Source: Streptomyces kanamyceticus (GTDB taxonomy: Bacteria; Actinomycetota; Actinomycetes; Streptomycetales; Streptomycetaceae). Taken from it: a stretch of 64,000 nt of DNA. Positions within the stretch are counted from its first letter, which is position 1, and each line of letters opens with the position of its first letter. Shown here piece by piece: positions 26,701 through 34,189 of this stretch. Where the stretch lies: NCBI RefSeq assembly GCF_008704495.1, contig NZ_CP023699.1, forward strand, positions 4,402,001 through 4,466,000. The letters are read 5' to 3'. The notes below the pieces were generated by a model. It was given only the letters and a program-made list of their open reading frames with translations. It was not told the origin of the DNA and did not search any database. Position numbers and translations under genes: made by a program.

Positions 26701-27630
26701 GTCCTGGTCGTCGGCGAACCCGGCGCGCAGCGGCATGGTGTTGACGGTGAGCGCGACCAGACCTTCGGAGCCCGGCGCCAGGCGGGTGGAGAGGGGGACG
26801 CCGAGCACGATGTCGCGCTCTCCGGTGTAGCGGCCGAGGAGGGCGAAGGCGCCCGCGGCGAGCACGGAGAAGAGGCTGGTGCGCTGGTCGTCGGCGAGTG
26901 CGCGCAGTCGGGCGACGGCGGGGCGCGGCAGGTCGTGGCGGTGGGTGGCGGCCTGTCGCCGTGTCGTGCCGCCCAGTTCGGTCATGGGCAGGTCGAGGGT
27001 GGCGGGGGCGCCGTCGAGGGTGGTGCGCCAGTGGTCGAGGGCGCGGGCCCTGCGGCGTTCGGAGCCGCCGGAGAGTGCGGCGGTGACGTGGTCGGCGTAG
27101 CTGAGGGCGGGTGGCCCGAGCGGGTCGGGTCGTCCTTCGGCGGCCGCCTCGTACAGCGTGGTGAATTCGCGTGCGAGGACGTCCATGGAGTGCCCGTCGG
27201 CGACGCTGTGGTGCACGACCAGCAGGAGTACGTGCCGGTCGTCCCCGAGCCGGAACAGGGTGACGCGCAGCAGCGGTGCCAGGTCGAGGTGGAAGGGCCG
27301 GTCCTGGGCATGGGTGAAGTGCAGTGCGAGGACGGCGTCGAGGGTGTCGGGTCCTGTCGCGGTGAGGTCGGCCTCTTCGACGGTGACGGTCACGTCGGCG
27401 CTGATGGTCTGCGTGACGCCGTCCGCAGCCGTGGTGATGGCGACCCGCAACGCCTCGTGGCGCACGGTCAGTTGGCGCAGCGCGGTGTCGAGGGCGGTCC
27501 TGTCGAGCGGCCCGGTGAGCCGGAGGGCGAGGGCCAGGTTGTGGGTGCCGGGTCGGCCGTGTGCCGTCTCGGCGAACAGCACGCTCTCCTGGGCGGGGAG
27601 CAGGGGGAGGTTCCTGACCTCGTGGTTCAT
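23731..27630 (-). CDS. Single-module non-ribosomal peptide synthetase, C-A-T-TE
   Basis: A 1299-residue NRPS. The condensation domain (about 1-440) has the catalytic HHSVADG at 140-146. The adenylation domain (about 460-960) has YTSGSTGRPKG, NAYGPTETTVYA, GELYIAGAGVTQGYL, YRSGD and KLDRARLPDP. The thiolation site is FFDLGGHSLLGIR. The thioesterase (about 1070-1299) has GWSFGG. Aligning by eye with GrsA, the pocket code reads D-V-F-S-V-A-A-V-Y plus the usual Lys; I do not assign an amino acid. A C domain at the N-terminus means the donor must come from a separate carrier protein. The TE suggests that product release happens here. Confidence 0.93.
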   Translation of the reverse strand: MNHEVRNLPLLPAQESVLFAETAHGRPGTHNLALALRLTGPLDRTALDTALRQLTVRHEALRVAITTAADGVTQTISADVTVTVEEADLTATGPDTLDAVLALHFTHAQDRPFHLDLAPLLRVTLFRLGDDRHVLLLVVHHSVADGHSMDVLAREFTTLYEAAAEGRPDPLGPPALSYADHVTAALSGGSERRRARALDHWRTTLDGAPATLDLPMTELGGTTRRQAATHRHDLPRPAVARLRALADDQRTSLFSVLAAGAFALLGRYTGERDIVLGVPLSTRLAPGSEGLVALTVNTMPLRAGFADDQDFLTLLHTVQGRTFQALRHQGVAFHELVHTLNPPRSAGRQPVFQLGLNHMRTEPAAAPGTALLVEPLPVANATAAFELMLTFVESADDVRVYVEYDTGRFGQDTVEALARHLANLLTAVSEDPRALLADIELMDEAEHRQVLHHWNDTAAPLTDDTIPSLFARQAALRGDSTAVVCGAESLNYRELDRRSARLARLLAERGAGPGTFVGLSLHRSTDTVVALLAVLRTGAAYVPLDPAYPAQRLAHMLADAAPALVLTESAAAAGLPTGTGTPPQLLLDDPAVAAVLDAVGDDVSFACPATADQTAYVIYTSGSTGRPKGVPVTHRNVANLAAWAADAFGDGLARVLAATSLNFDVSVFEILGPLLNGGSIEIVRDLLEIGERGGWHGTLISGVPSVLARLIADGAPDLRADHLVLAGEALTAPVAARLRAAVPGARLVNAYGPTETTVYASASATGGKGDDDRAEEDTPPIGGPLRNTRLYVLDDRMRPVPVGVPGELYIAGAGVTQGYLHRPDLTESRFVPDPFAAEGSGSVRMYRSGDIVLRRPDGQLRYVGRSDDQVKLRGFRVEPSEIEAVIAEQHDVAQAVVVPHEDRHGEHRLVAYVTAAPGTTPDPARLRTAAARLLPAYMVPAAVVLLDELPLSPAGKLDRARLPDPGFSTCEGRPPHTPDEIAVAALFADALGLDRVSATDSFFDLGGHSLLGIRLVGRLSTELRAQLTVRDLFETPSVEGIAGRLRPDDTAPDDTTPAAAKADDFAVLLPLRTRGDRPPLFCFHPGFGLSWSYAALTRSLHPDQPVYAFQARGIGRDEELPSTYDELLDDYVRQLRAIQPEGPYRLLGWSFGGLVAHSLAARLQAEGHDVELLAMLDTVLVGTDEDLAPDETRRLIEAETADVRQVVPDTERLLCVVENLIRLRTQFRPEPYRGDLLYFTAANEPGRLESVSEPWEPHVEGRLVEHRVDCAHLDMMKARPAREIGDLLGKALDAITPHG

Positions 27631-27683
27631 GAGAAGTCCCGTCGGCGTGGGGCGGGCGGCGCGCAGGTCCTCGCGGCGCGGGG

Positions 27684-27713
27684 GCGGGCCGTGCCCCGGG
27701 GAGCACGGCCCGC
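27684..27713. promoter_or_regulatory. Strong intercistronic hairpin between the aminomutase and NRPS genes
   Basis: GCGGGCCGTGC (27684-27694) pairs perfectly with its complement at 27703-27713 around an 8-nt loop. It fills the 90-bp gap after the aminomutase stop (27721) and before the NRPS start (27630). It could attenuate read-through, protect the upstream mRNA, or terminate transcription. Confidence 0.6.
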
Positions 27714-27720
27714 GAAGGGC

Positions 27721-29001
27721 CTAGGCGGGGGCGAGGGCCGGGGTGTTCGGGTCCGTGGCGAGGAGGGCGACGGCGCGGGCCGCGAAGTCCTCGAGGGTCT
27801 CGTCGGTCGTCTCGGCGGAGACGTACATCGGCTCCTCGATGTCGGGCGCCAGGTGGTATCCGGCCGTGCGCAGGCCCGCGTACATCGTGGTGTACGGCGA
27901 CTGCGCCTGCGCGGCGACGTCCGCCTTGACGCGGACGGGGGCAGCCTGCGGGACGAAGATGAACGCGAAGATGCTGCCGGTCCTGGTGAAGGTGAAGTCG
28001 AGTCCCTTCGCGGCCCGGTGGCGCTCGACGGCGGCTTCCAGGAGGGCGCCCTTGCGCTCCAGCTCCTCGTAGAAGCCGGGCTGCGCGAGGGCGTCGAGGG
28101 TGGCGAGGCCCGCCGCCATGGTCAGCGGGTTGCCGGAGAGGGTGCCGCCCTGCAGGACGCGCTCCTCGTCGAGGAGGCGCATGATGTCGCGGCGGCCGCC
28201 GAACGCGCCGACGGGCGTGCCACCGCCGATGATCTTGCCGAAGGCGGTGAGGTCGGGGCTGACGCCGAGCAGGTTGCTGGCGGGGCCGTAGGTGAGCCGG
28301 AAGCCGGTGATGACCTCGTCGAAGATGAGCACCGCGCCCTCGCGGTCGCAGATGCGGCGCAGGTCGGCGAGGAAGCCTTCCTCGGGCATGACGAGGGACA
28401 TGTTGCAGGCGATGGGCTCGACGACGACGGCCGCGATCTCGCCGGGGCTCTCGGCGAAGGCCCGCTCGACGCTGGCGGCGTCGTTGTACTCGGCGAAGAC
28501 GTTGGAGCGCATGGCGGCCGGGTCGAGTCCGGAGTCGCGCATCCGCGTCTCGTCCTTGTTCTGGACGAGGTCGAAGTGGCCGTGGTAGCCGCCGTTGAAG
28601 CGCAGTACGCGGGTGCGGCCCGTGTAGGCGCGGGCCAGGCGCAGGGTGGACATGACGGCTTCGGTGCCGCTGCACACGAAGCGCAGCTGCTCCAGGTGGT
28701 CGGCGGTCGCGGTGATGCGCTCGGCGAGCTCGATCTCCTGCGTGCAGTACGTCCCGAACAGCGTGCCGTTGGCGGCCTGGCGGGCGATGGCGGTGCTGAC
28801 GGCCTCGGGGGCGTGGCCGAGGATCAGCGGCCCGAACCCGTACATGAAGTCGATGTAGCGGGTGCCGTCGACGTCGTGGAGGTACTGGCCGTGCGCCTCG
28901 GCGACGACCAGCGGGTCGGTGCCCACGTTGCGGCAGGCGCGCAGCGGCGAGCTGGCGCCGACGGGGATGGTGTGCTGGGCGCGCTTGATTTCCGGCCTCA
29001 T
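27721..29001 (-). CDS. Glutamate-1-semialdehyde aminomutase-like PLP enzyme of the biosynthetic cluster
   Basis: A 426-residue class III aminotransferase-fold enzyme, clearly related to HemL but distinct from the hemL at 9803. The PLP lysine is in LTAFGKIIGGGTPVGAFGG, and the Asp that contacts the PLP ring nitrogen is in VLIFDEVITGFR. The N-terminus reads HTIPVGASSPLRACRNVGTDPLVVAEAHG. Such paralogues occur in natural product clusters, where they catalyse 1,2-amino shifts or transaminations, sometimes on carrier-bound substrates. A beta-amino acid or diamine product is plausible. ATG at 29001 overlaps the ATP-grasp stop by four bases. Confidence 0.85.
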   Translation of the reverse strand: MRPEIKRAQHTIPVGASSPLRACRNVGTDPLVVAEAHGQYLHDVDGTRYIDFMYGFGPLILGHAPEAVSTAIARQAANGTLFGTYCTQEIELAERITATADHLEQLRFVCSGTEAVMSTLRLARAYTGRTRVLRFNGGYHGHFDLVQNKDETRMRDSGLDPAAMRSNVFAEYNDAASVERAFAESPGEIAAVVVEPIACNMSLVMPEEGFLADLRRICDREGAVLIFDEVITGFRLTYGPASNLLGVSPDLTAFGKIIGGGTPVGAFGGRRDIMRLLDEERVLQGGTLSGNPLTMAAGLATLDALAQPGFYEELERKGALLEAAVERHRAAKGLDFTFTRTGSIFAFIFVPQAAPVRVKADVAAQAQSPYTTMYAGLRTAGYHLAPDIEEPMYVSAETTDETLEDFAARAVALLATDPNTPALAPA

Positions 29002-30209
29002 GAGGTCTTTTCCGTTTCGGTGTCGATCGTGCAGTCGGTCATCAGGACGTCCAGCAGGGCCTCGGCCTCTTCGCGGGTGTCGCGGGCGAAGTAGGCGGTC
29101 AGGACCGTCTCGAAGTTGAGCGGCGGGGCGAGCACGAACTGGCCGTCGGCGCGGTGCAGGTGCACGGTGGTGACGTCGTTCTTGTGGCACACGTCGACCG
29201 CGCGTGCGGTGTTCTTGAGGAAGCCGCTGCGCTCGATGGGGGCGTCGTACTCCAGGGCCACCTTGTGGTGCGTCGGTTCGGGCGCGAGGGGCTCCCTGCC
29301 CAGCTGGTGGAGCAGGCCGTACGCGTCGAGGCCGGTGCAGATGCGCAGTTGCTGGTAGGTGGTGGTGCCGCCGCCGCAGAGCCTGGGCGCGAGTTCGAGG
29401 ACGCGCAGGCCGCCCTGTCCGTCGAAGCGGAACTCGGCGTGGAAGGGCGAGTTGTCCAGGCCGACGCCGGGGATCACGCTCTCCAGAAGCGCGGTGAAGT
29501 CGCGGCCCTGTTCGGCGTCGAACGGCTCGGTCAGGTAGGCCACTTCGTGGAAGAGGGGGCCCACCAGCGGCGGCAGCTTGCGGTGGATCTGGAGGGGGAT
29601 GATCCGGCCGTCGCTGACGAAGCCGTCGATGGCGTACTCGTTGCCGTCGAGGTACTCCTCGGCGAGCATCCGGGACTGGCCCGCGCCCTCGCGCAGGACG
29701 GTGCAGACGCGCTTGGTCTGCAGGAACGCCTTGGGGAAATCGGCGGGCGTCTCGGCCTTGACCACGCCCGCGCTGTAGAAGCCGTTGGACGGCTTGACCA
29801 CGACGGGGAAGGTGAGGGCGTCGGTGACGGCGGCGAGCGCCGCGGGGGCCTTCGCCGAGGGGTCGAGCTCGATGTGGCGGGTGATGTGGTCGCGGACGGC
29901 GGGGTGCGCCTTGAAGCGGGTCTTGTCGGCGAGGCACAGCAGGGTGTCGATGTCGCGGGTGGGCATGCCCAGTTCGCCGCGGATCAGCTCCAGTTGGATC
30001 TGGTAGCTGTCGTGGAAGGAGATGGCGTCGTCGAGTCCTTCGAGGTCCACGGCGTCCCGCGCGGCGTCGACGACGGTGCTGCGCCAGTTCTCCCGGTCGT
30101 CGGCGGCGAGCTGTGGCGGGTCGAAGAACCGCACGGTGAAGCCGTGGCCGTGGGCGTAGTCGAGGTAGTCGCGGCAGTCTTCCTCGCGGCCGAGGAGCAG
30201 TACGTTCAC
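28998..30209 (-). CDS. ATP-grasp carboxylate-amine ligase
   Basis: A 403-residue ATP-grasp protein. It begins VNVLLLGREEDCRDYLDYAHGHGFTV, a pre-ATP-grasp Rossmann-like domain. The ATP-binding core includes DKTRFKAHPAV, FPVVVKPSNGFYSAGVVKAE and AEEYLDGNEYAIDGFV. The metal-binding region reads FHAEFRFDGQGGLRVLELAPRLCGGG. ATP-grasp ligases activate a carboxylate as acyl phosphate and join it to an amine or thiol, so this enzyme may form an amide bond or load a carrier protein, as BtrJ does in butirosin biosynthesis. GTG at 30209 is chosen; GTG at 30221 is an alternative. Confidence 0.83.
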   Translation of the reverse strand: MNVLLLGREEDCRDYLDYAHGHGFTVRFFDPPQLAADDRENWRSTVVDAARDAVDLEGLDDAISFHDSYQIQLELIRGELGMPTRDIDTLLCLADKTRFKAHPAVRDHITRHIELDPSAKAPAALAAVTDALTFPVVVKPSNGFYSAGVVKAETPADFPKAFLQTKRVCTVLREGAGQSRMLAEEYLDGNEYAIDGFVSDGRIIPLQIHRKLPPLVGPLFHEVAYLTEPFDAEQGRDFTALLESVIPGVGLDNSPFHAEFRFDGQGGLRVLELAPRLCGGGTTTYQQLRICTGLDAYGLLHQLGREPLAPEPTHHKVALEYDAPIERSGFLKNTARAVDVCHKNDVTTVHLHRADGQFVLAPPLNFETVLTAYFARDTREEAEALLDVLMTDCTIDTETEKTS

Positions 30210-30250
30210 GGAAGGGGCCACACTCTCTGTCTGGCTGTCTGATGATTCGG

Positions 30251-31654
30251 TCAGGCGGTCTGCTCGACCTGTTCGGTGGTGTGGAGCCGGTTCTCCTGGT
30301 TGCCGACGGCCCGCTTGACGCGCCACAGGCAGACCGCGGCCATCACCGCTTCGAAGGCGGAGAAGATCACCCACATGACCGGGAGCACGTCCGGGTCGTC
30401 GCGGTTGAGCAGCACGAACGCGATGATCGTGGGAACGCACAGGCACCACATGAGGACGATCCGCGCCACGAATCCGAAGCGCGCGAGCCCGAGGCACTCC
30501 AGGACGGCGGAGCCGACCATCGAGAACATGAAGGCCAGGGAGTACGTCCACAGGACCCGCGAGGCGTCCACGGCGTGGGAGGTCACGGCGGAGTCGGCGC
30601 CGTCGAGACCGAAGGGGCTGAGCAGCAGGGTCGGGGTGGCGATCTGGAAGACGGCGACCACGGCCACGTAGGCGCCCGAGATGGTCAGGGTGACGCGCAT
30701 GATGTGCGGGATGCTCTGGTGGAGTCCGGCGCCGACGGCCTTTCCGCACAGGATGTTGCAGCCCATGCCCAGGCCGATCAGGGGGATGACGGCGGCGTAG
30801 TTGAGGGACAGCGCGACGTTGTTGGCGGCCAGCGCCACCGAGCCGAGCACCCCGGCCAGCCAGACGAACGCGGTCTGGCCCAGCTCCTCAAGGCTGAGCG
30901 AGCCACCGGCGGGCGCGCCGCGCCGCAGGCGCAGCCACAGCACGTCGGCGATCCGTCGGCCGCCCTTGCGCCAGAGCCTGCCGAATCCCGCGGCGTACCC
31001 CTTGGGCAGGAACACAACGTATCCGACGAACATGACGGAGACGGCGCTGAGCGTGCCGAGCGCGGAGCCCCGCATGCCGAGCTCCGGCAGACCGAAGCGG
31101 CCGAAGACCAGGCCGACCGTCATGACGACGCCGACGATCTGTCCGGCGATGCCGACGGCCATCGGCACCCGGGTGCGGCCCATGCCGTTGAAGTACGAGG
31201 AGAGCGCCATGTTGAGGGTCATGACGCTGCCGTACAGCGTGGAGAGACCCAGGAACTGCGCTTCGAGGTCCTGGATGTGCTCGGGCTGTCCGCTGAGCGT
31301 CGGCACCCACATCAGGAGCGGGGTGGACAGCAGGAGCAGCACGGACAGGAGCACGCCGACGACGAATCCGTTGGCGCCCTCGTCCATCGCGTCCCGCTCG
31401 TCGCCGCGGCCGTGTGCCTGCGCGACGTACGAGCGGGTGATGCCGACCGCGCCGGTGGTCACCATGACCACCGTGGTGGCGGTGAAGACGGCGGGTCCCG
31501 ACGCCTTGAGCGCGTCCTCCGAGTAGCGGGCCAGGCAGATCCGGTCTACCAGCATCAGGATCAGATTGCCGACCATGCCGAACATCAAAGGCACCGAGAC
31601 GCGGACGACATCGCGCACCGTGGCCAGGTCGAGCAGCCGGGCCCGCTGGGTCAC
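30251..31654 (-). CDS. MATE-family efflux transporter
   Basis: A 467-residue, twelve-helix protein of the multidrug and toxic compound extrusion family. Typical features are VPLMFGMVGNLILMLVDRICLARYSEDALKASGPAVF at the N-terminus, GITRSYVAQAHGRGDERDA after helix 2, and the pseudo-repeat IPLIGLGMGCNILCGKAVGAGLHQS in the second half. It is the only exporter in the cluster, so it probably exports the product or provides self-resistance. GTG at 31654 overlaps the carrier protein stop by four bases (GTGA). Confidence 0.88.
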   Translation of the reverse strand: MTQRARLLDLATVRDVVRVSVPLMFGMVGNLILMLVDRICLARYSEDALKASGPAVFTATTVVMVTTGAVGITRSYVAQAHGRGDERDAMDEGANGFVVGVLLSVLLLLSTPLLMWVPTLSGQPEHIQDLEAQFLGLSTLYGSVMTLNMALSSYFNGMGRTRVPMAVGIAGQIVGVVMTVGLVFGRFGLPELGMRGSALGTLSAVSVMFVGYVVFLPKGYAAGFGRLWRKGGRRIADVLWLRLRRGAPAGGSLSLEELGQTAFVWLAGVLGSVALAANNVALSLNYAAVIPLIGLGMGCNILCGKAVGAGLHQSIPHIMRVTLTISGAYVAVVAVFQIATPTLLLSPFGLDGADSAVTSHAVDASRVLWTYSLAFMFSMVGSAVLECLGLARFGFVARIVLMWCLCVPTIIAFVLLNRDDPDVLPVMWVIFSAFEAVMAAVCLWRVKRAVGNQENRLHTTEQVEQTA

Positions 31655-31902
31655 GGAGTCACCCCGGACTCGACGAGCAGGTCGTGGACGCTCTTGAGCA
31701 GGGCGTCTCGGCTGGACAGGTCGAAGGGCAGTACGTCGCCGACGTCCAGCATCACGTCGAGCCGCTCCTCGATGCCCACCAGGAACCGCATCTGGTCGAG
31801 GGAGCTGACGACGATCTTGTTGGGTTCGGCGTCTGCGGGGACGTCGCGCGCGGCCGCGAGCTGCTCGAGGAGGGCGTCGACGGTGTTCTTCAGGTCTTCC
31901 AT
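31651..31902 (-). CDS. Free-standing acyl/aminoacyl carrier protein, partner of the synthetase-like ligase
   Basis: An 83-residue acidic helical protein of carrier protein size. The phosphopantetheine site is Ser in KIVVSSLDQMRFLVGIEE; the usual DSL is SSL, and LDQ..FL.GIEE in the following helix fits carrier proteins. Its ATG (31902) lies inside the end of the preceding synthetase-like gene (stop at 31890), and its stop overlaps the MATE start. This tight coupling, and the known pairing of synthetase-like ligases with small carriers, suggests that it receives an activated amino acid. Confidence 0.8.
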   Translation of the reverse strand: MEDLKNTVDALLEQLAAARDVPADAEPNKIVVSSLDQMRFLVGIEERLDVMLDVGDVLPFDLSSRDALLKSVHDLLVESGVTP

Positions 31903-33032
31903 GACTTCATTCCCCCGGTGGGTCGGATTGCGGAACCGGCTGGCCGGTGGTCCTTCGTGCCGAGCAGTCCGTACGACAGCAGGGCGTAGGTGAGGCGGTC
32001 CAGGCCGATCCCGGCGCAGCAGGTCGCGTCGGTGCCGAGCTCGCGCAGGCCGAACGAGTCGGCGAACACCTCGCCGTGCGCGTTGACGCTGGCCACGGAG
32101 AGTTCGCCGTCGCCGAGCGGCACCCGCACCTCGAACTTGCTCTTGTTGAGCAGCTGGGCCTCGCGCGTCATGGTCGGCGCGTCCCCGAAGAACGCGTCGG
32201 ACGCGCTGACGATGCGGTGCGGGATGCCGAGGTCGGCGAAGAACGCGGTGAACGCCTTCAGCATCCGCTCGAAGTCCGCCGCGATGTCCTCGGCGCCGCC
32301 GAGCCCGACGAGTTCGAACATCCTGAACTCGCCGAGCCGGGTGGCGCTGTGGTTGCGCGACTCGTGCCGGAACACCGGCCCGTCGATCGCGAACACCCCG
32401 GTGTCGTAACGGCTCTTGAGCTCTGCCGCGTTCTCGTACACGTGGTAGCAGGTGACGGGCGTGAGGACGGTCTCCCCCGGGGCGTAGAAGGAGTCGAGCG
32501 CCCCGGCCTGGTTGGGCCGCAGCTGGGAGACGGTGACGCCGTCCCAGTAGTGGTCGCGGATGCGGGCGACGGCGTTCACCAGGTTCGGGAACTTCTGGTA
32601 GTAACCCGCCCGTACGAGCACGTCCCGGGAGATCTGCGCCGAGCCTGCCAGGAGCGGCGCCCCGAACGGCTCGGCGAGGCGCTCCCGACACAGTGCGCGC
32701 ACGTGGTCCATGGCCGCGGTCCACTCGGGCCCGTGCAGATAGGCGCCCCTGGCGACGGCGATCCGGTCGTCGTCGGGCAGGGTGCAGGCGAGGCCGGGGC
32801 TCCCCGCCTGCTCGGTGATGACCGTGGCGGCCACCGCGCGGTGTCCGCGCAGGAAGTGCCGGACCATTTCCCCCAGTTCGGCCTCGGTCGGCCCGGCGGG
32901 GACGCCTACTTCGACGCCCTTGTCCAGGAGTTCGACGGTGACGCCGTCGTAGTGGAACCCGAGGGCTTTACGCAGTTCGTCGGCGGTCCCGGCGTCCACC
33001 GGGCGCTCGTGGCGGTATCGCACGCCGTTCAC
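31890..33032 (-). CDS. Class II aminoacyl-tRNA synthetase-like amino acid:carrier protein ligase
   Basis: A 380-residue protein with a class II synthetase catalytic core but no tRNA-binding domain. Motif 2 is FRHESRNHSATRLGEFRMFELV (221-242) and motif 3 is GIGLDRLTYALL (341-352). Candidate zinc ligands are Cys195 (VTCYH), Glu235 or Glu240 (GEFRMFE) and Cys338/339 (DATCCAG), which match the Cys-Glu-Cys site of amino acid:carrier protein ligases related to archaeal-type seryl-tRNA synthetases. Those enzymes adenylate small amino acids such as Gly or Ala and load them on a carrier protein. The overlapping downstream carrier gene supports this. GTG at 33032 is 12 bp after the dioxygenase stop. 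Confidence 0.8.
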   Translation of the reverse strand: MNGVRYRHERPVDAGTADELRKALGFHYDGVTVELLDKGVEVGVPAGPTEAELGEMVRHFLRGHRAVAATVITEQAGSPGLACTLPDDDRIAVARGAYLHGPEWTAAMDHVRALCRERLAEPFGAPLLAGSAQISRDVLVRAGYYQKFPNLVNAVARIRDHYWDGVTVSQLRPNQAGALDSFYAPGETVLTPVTCYHVYENAAELKSRYDTGVFAIDGPVFRHESRNHSATRLGEFRMFELVGLGGAEDIAADFERMLKAFTAFFADLGIPHRIVSASDAFFGDAPTMTREAQLLNKSKFEVRVPLGDGELSVASVNAHGEVFADSFGLRELGTDATCCAGIGLDRLTYALLSYGLLGTKDHRPAGSAIRPTGGMKSWKT

Positions 33033-33044
33033 CTCGCGCCCTTC

Positions 33045-33815
33045 TCAGATGCGGTGACGCATCGGGACCCAGTCGGCGAGCAGGATGGCCCGCTCGCCCG
33101 GCTCCGGGGCGCTGCCCTTGCGGATGGGACCGACGTAGTGGCTGACGAGGTCGTCCGTGATGGCGTACGCCTCCAGCGGGCGCTCCATCTGGAACTCGGC
33201 GAGCCGGTCGGCGGGCGGCACGTCCTCGGGCTGCTTGCCGCGGTAGTCGGGGGTGGCGATGAGGTTGGCGCCGCCCTCGGCGTTGTGCCGGTAGATCATG
33301 TGGGCGAACACGTAGGGCTCGCCGTCCTGGTGCAGCTCGTTCGGCGACGACACCGCCTCGTAGCCGTCCTCGGCGATGTGCAGCTTGATCAGGTGGACCC
33401 CTACGTAGAGGGGCCAGACCGAGTCGTCCTCGTTCCAGTGCGTCTGGGAGAAGTCGAACTGGATCATGTCGAGGAGGAGCTTGTTGTTGCACACCTCGTC
33501 GCTGATCGCGGGGAGATCGCGAGTGACGTTCACGTACTCGGGATTGTTGTCGCCCTGGTAGTAGCCGTTCATGCCGTCCCGCGCCTGGCTTTCCGTGGCG
33601 GGCATCCAGAAGAATTCCTTGGACCACGGCAGGAATACACCGCGCGCATAGCGGCGGTAGCGTCCGGAGCCGGTCGCGTAAGGGTCTTCGGGGAGATCGT
33701 CGTAAGCGGCCCTGAGCGCCTTGTAGTCGGCGTCTTCCTCGCCTATTCCGAAATGGGATCCAAGATCCCATCGGTCGTATCCCTGGCGGGCGAGAGTAGA
33801 GATGTTTTCGGGCAC
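33045..33815 (-). CDS. 2OG-Fe(II) dioxygenase, PF10014/IDO-like amino acid hydroxylase
   Basis: A 256-residue protein of the family that includes bacterial L-isoleucine dioxygenase (IDO). The iron-binding HxD is in SPNELHQDGEPYVFAHMIYR, followed by NAEGGANLIATPD; a distal His and Arg are expected near SHYVGPIRKG. The N-terminal LGSHFGIGEEDADYKALRAAYDDLPEDPYA is typical. The family hydroxylates free aliphatic amino acids, so this enzyme probably supplies a hydroxylated building block. GTG at 33815 is chosen because GGGGGA lies eight bases upstream; the open frame further upstream lies in promoter DNA. It is the first gene of the leftward operon. Confidence 0.8.
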   Translation of the reverse strand: MPENISTLARQGYDRWDLGSHFGIGEEDADYKALRAAYDDLPEDPYATGSGRYRRYARGVFLPWSKEFFWMPATESQARDGMNGYYQGDNNPEYVNVTRDLPAISDEVCNNKLLLDMIQFDFSQTHWNEDDSVWPLYVGVHLIKLHIAEDGYEAVSSPNELHQDGEPYVFAHMIYRHNAEGGANLIATPDYRGKQPEDVPPADRLAEFQMERPLEAYAITDDLVSHYVGPIRKGSAPEPGERAILLADWVPMRHRI

Positions 33816-34189
33816 AGCAAAAATCCCCCGTGAATCGATGAAAGCTTCGATGCGGCAGACAGTAGCCGGGCGAACACAGCAACTCAACGTGATGCAAGTC
33901 ACCGAGATGACGCACTGTTAGCGCTGATGACAGGACATGCGGGCCCTTTTGTCCGATTCTATGCATCTTTTATTGCGTGGCCGCCCGGAAATCACGGAGG
34001 AAGTCGCCCGGAGTTCACCGCTCCGCCAGTGCGGGGCATACCCCTTTCCCCCCACATGGAAGTGATTGAAGATTGACCTATCCATGCTTGAGGAGACGGG
34101 GGAAATCTTGACCTTGGTTTCGTTGACAGCCGGACGACCCCGTGATTACATCCGTGACCGACAAGCCAGTCTGGAAACATGGGGGAATA
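33816..34189. promoter_or_regulatory. Divergent promoter region of the biosynthetic cluster
   Basis: This 374-bp region has no convincing gene and is richer in A and T than its surroundings. Leftward, TTGAGT and TACTGT with a 17-bp spacer (33859-33887 on the plus strand) form a good -35/-10 pair. A 14-bp palindrome GTGATGCAAGTCAC (33889-33902) lies directly upstream of that -35. Rightward, TTGACA (34123-34128) and TTACAT (34146-34151) also have a 17-bp spacer and sit about 40 bp before the carrier protein start. No regulator gene lies in the cluster. Confidence 0.6.

Noticed and set aside
25879..29094. Very long open frame (1071 codons) on the plus strand opposite the NRPS and aminomutase genes
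   Set aside because: It is an antisense shadow caused by high GC at codon third positions. Its translation is low-complexity Gly/Arg/Val/Glu without motifs, while the minus strand has complete domains.
31890..33032. A second seryl-tRNA synthetase
   Set aside because: The tRNA-binding coiled coil is missing, the zinc-site pattern matches carrier ligases, and a carrier protein gene overlaps its end.
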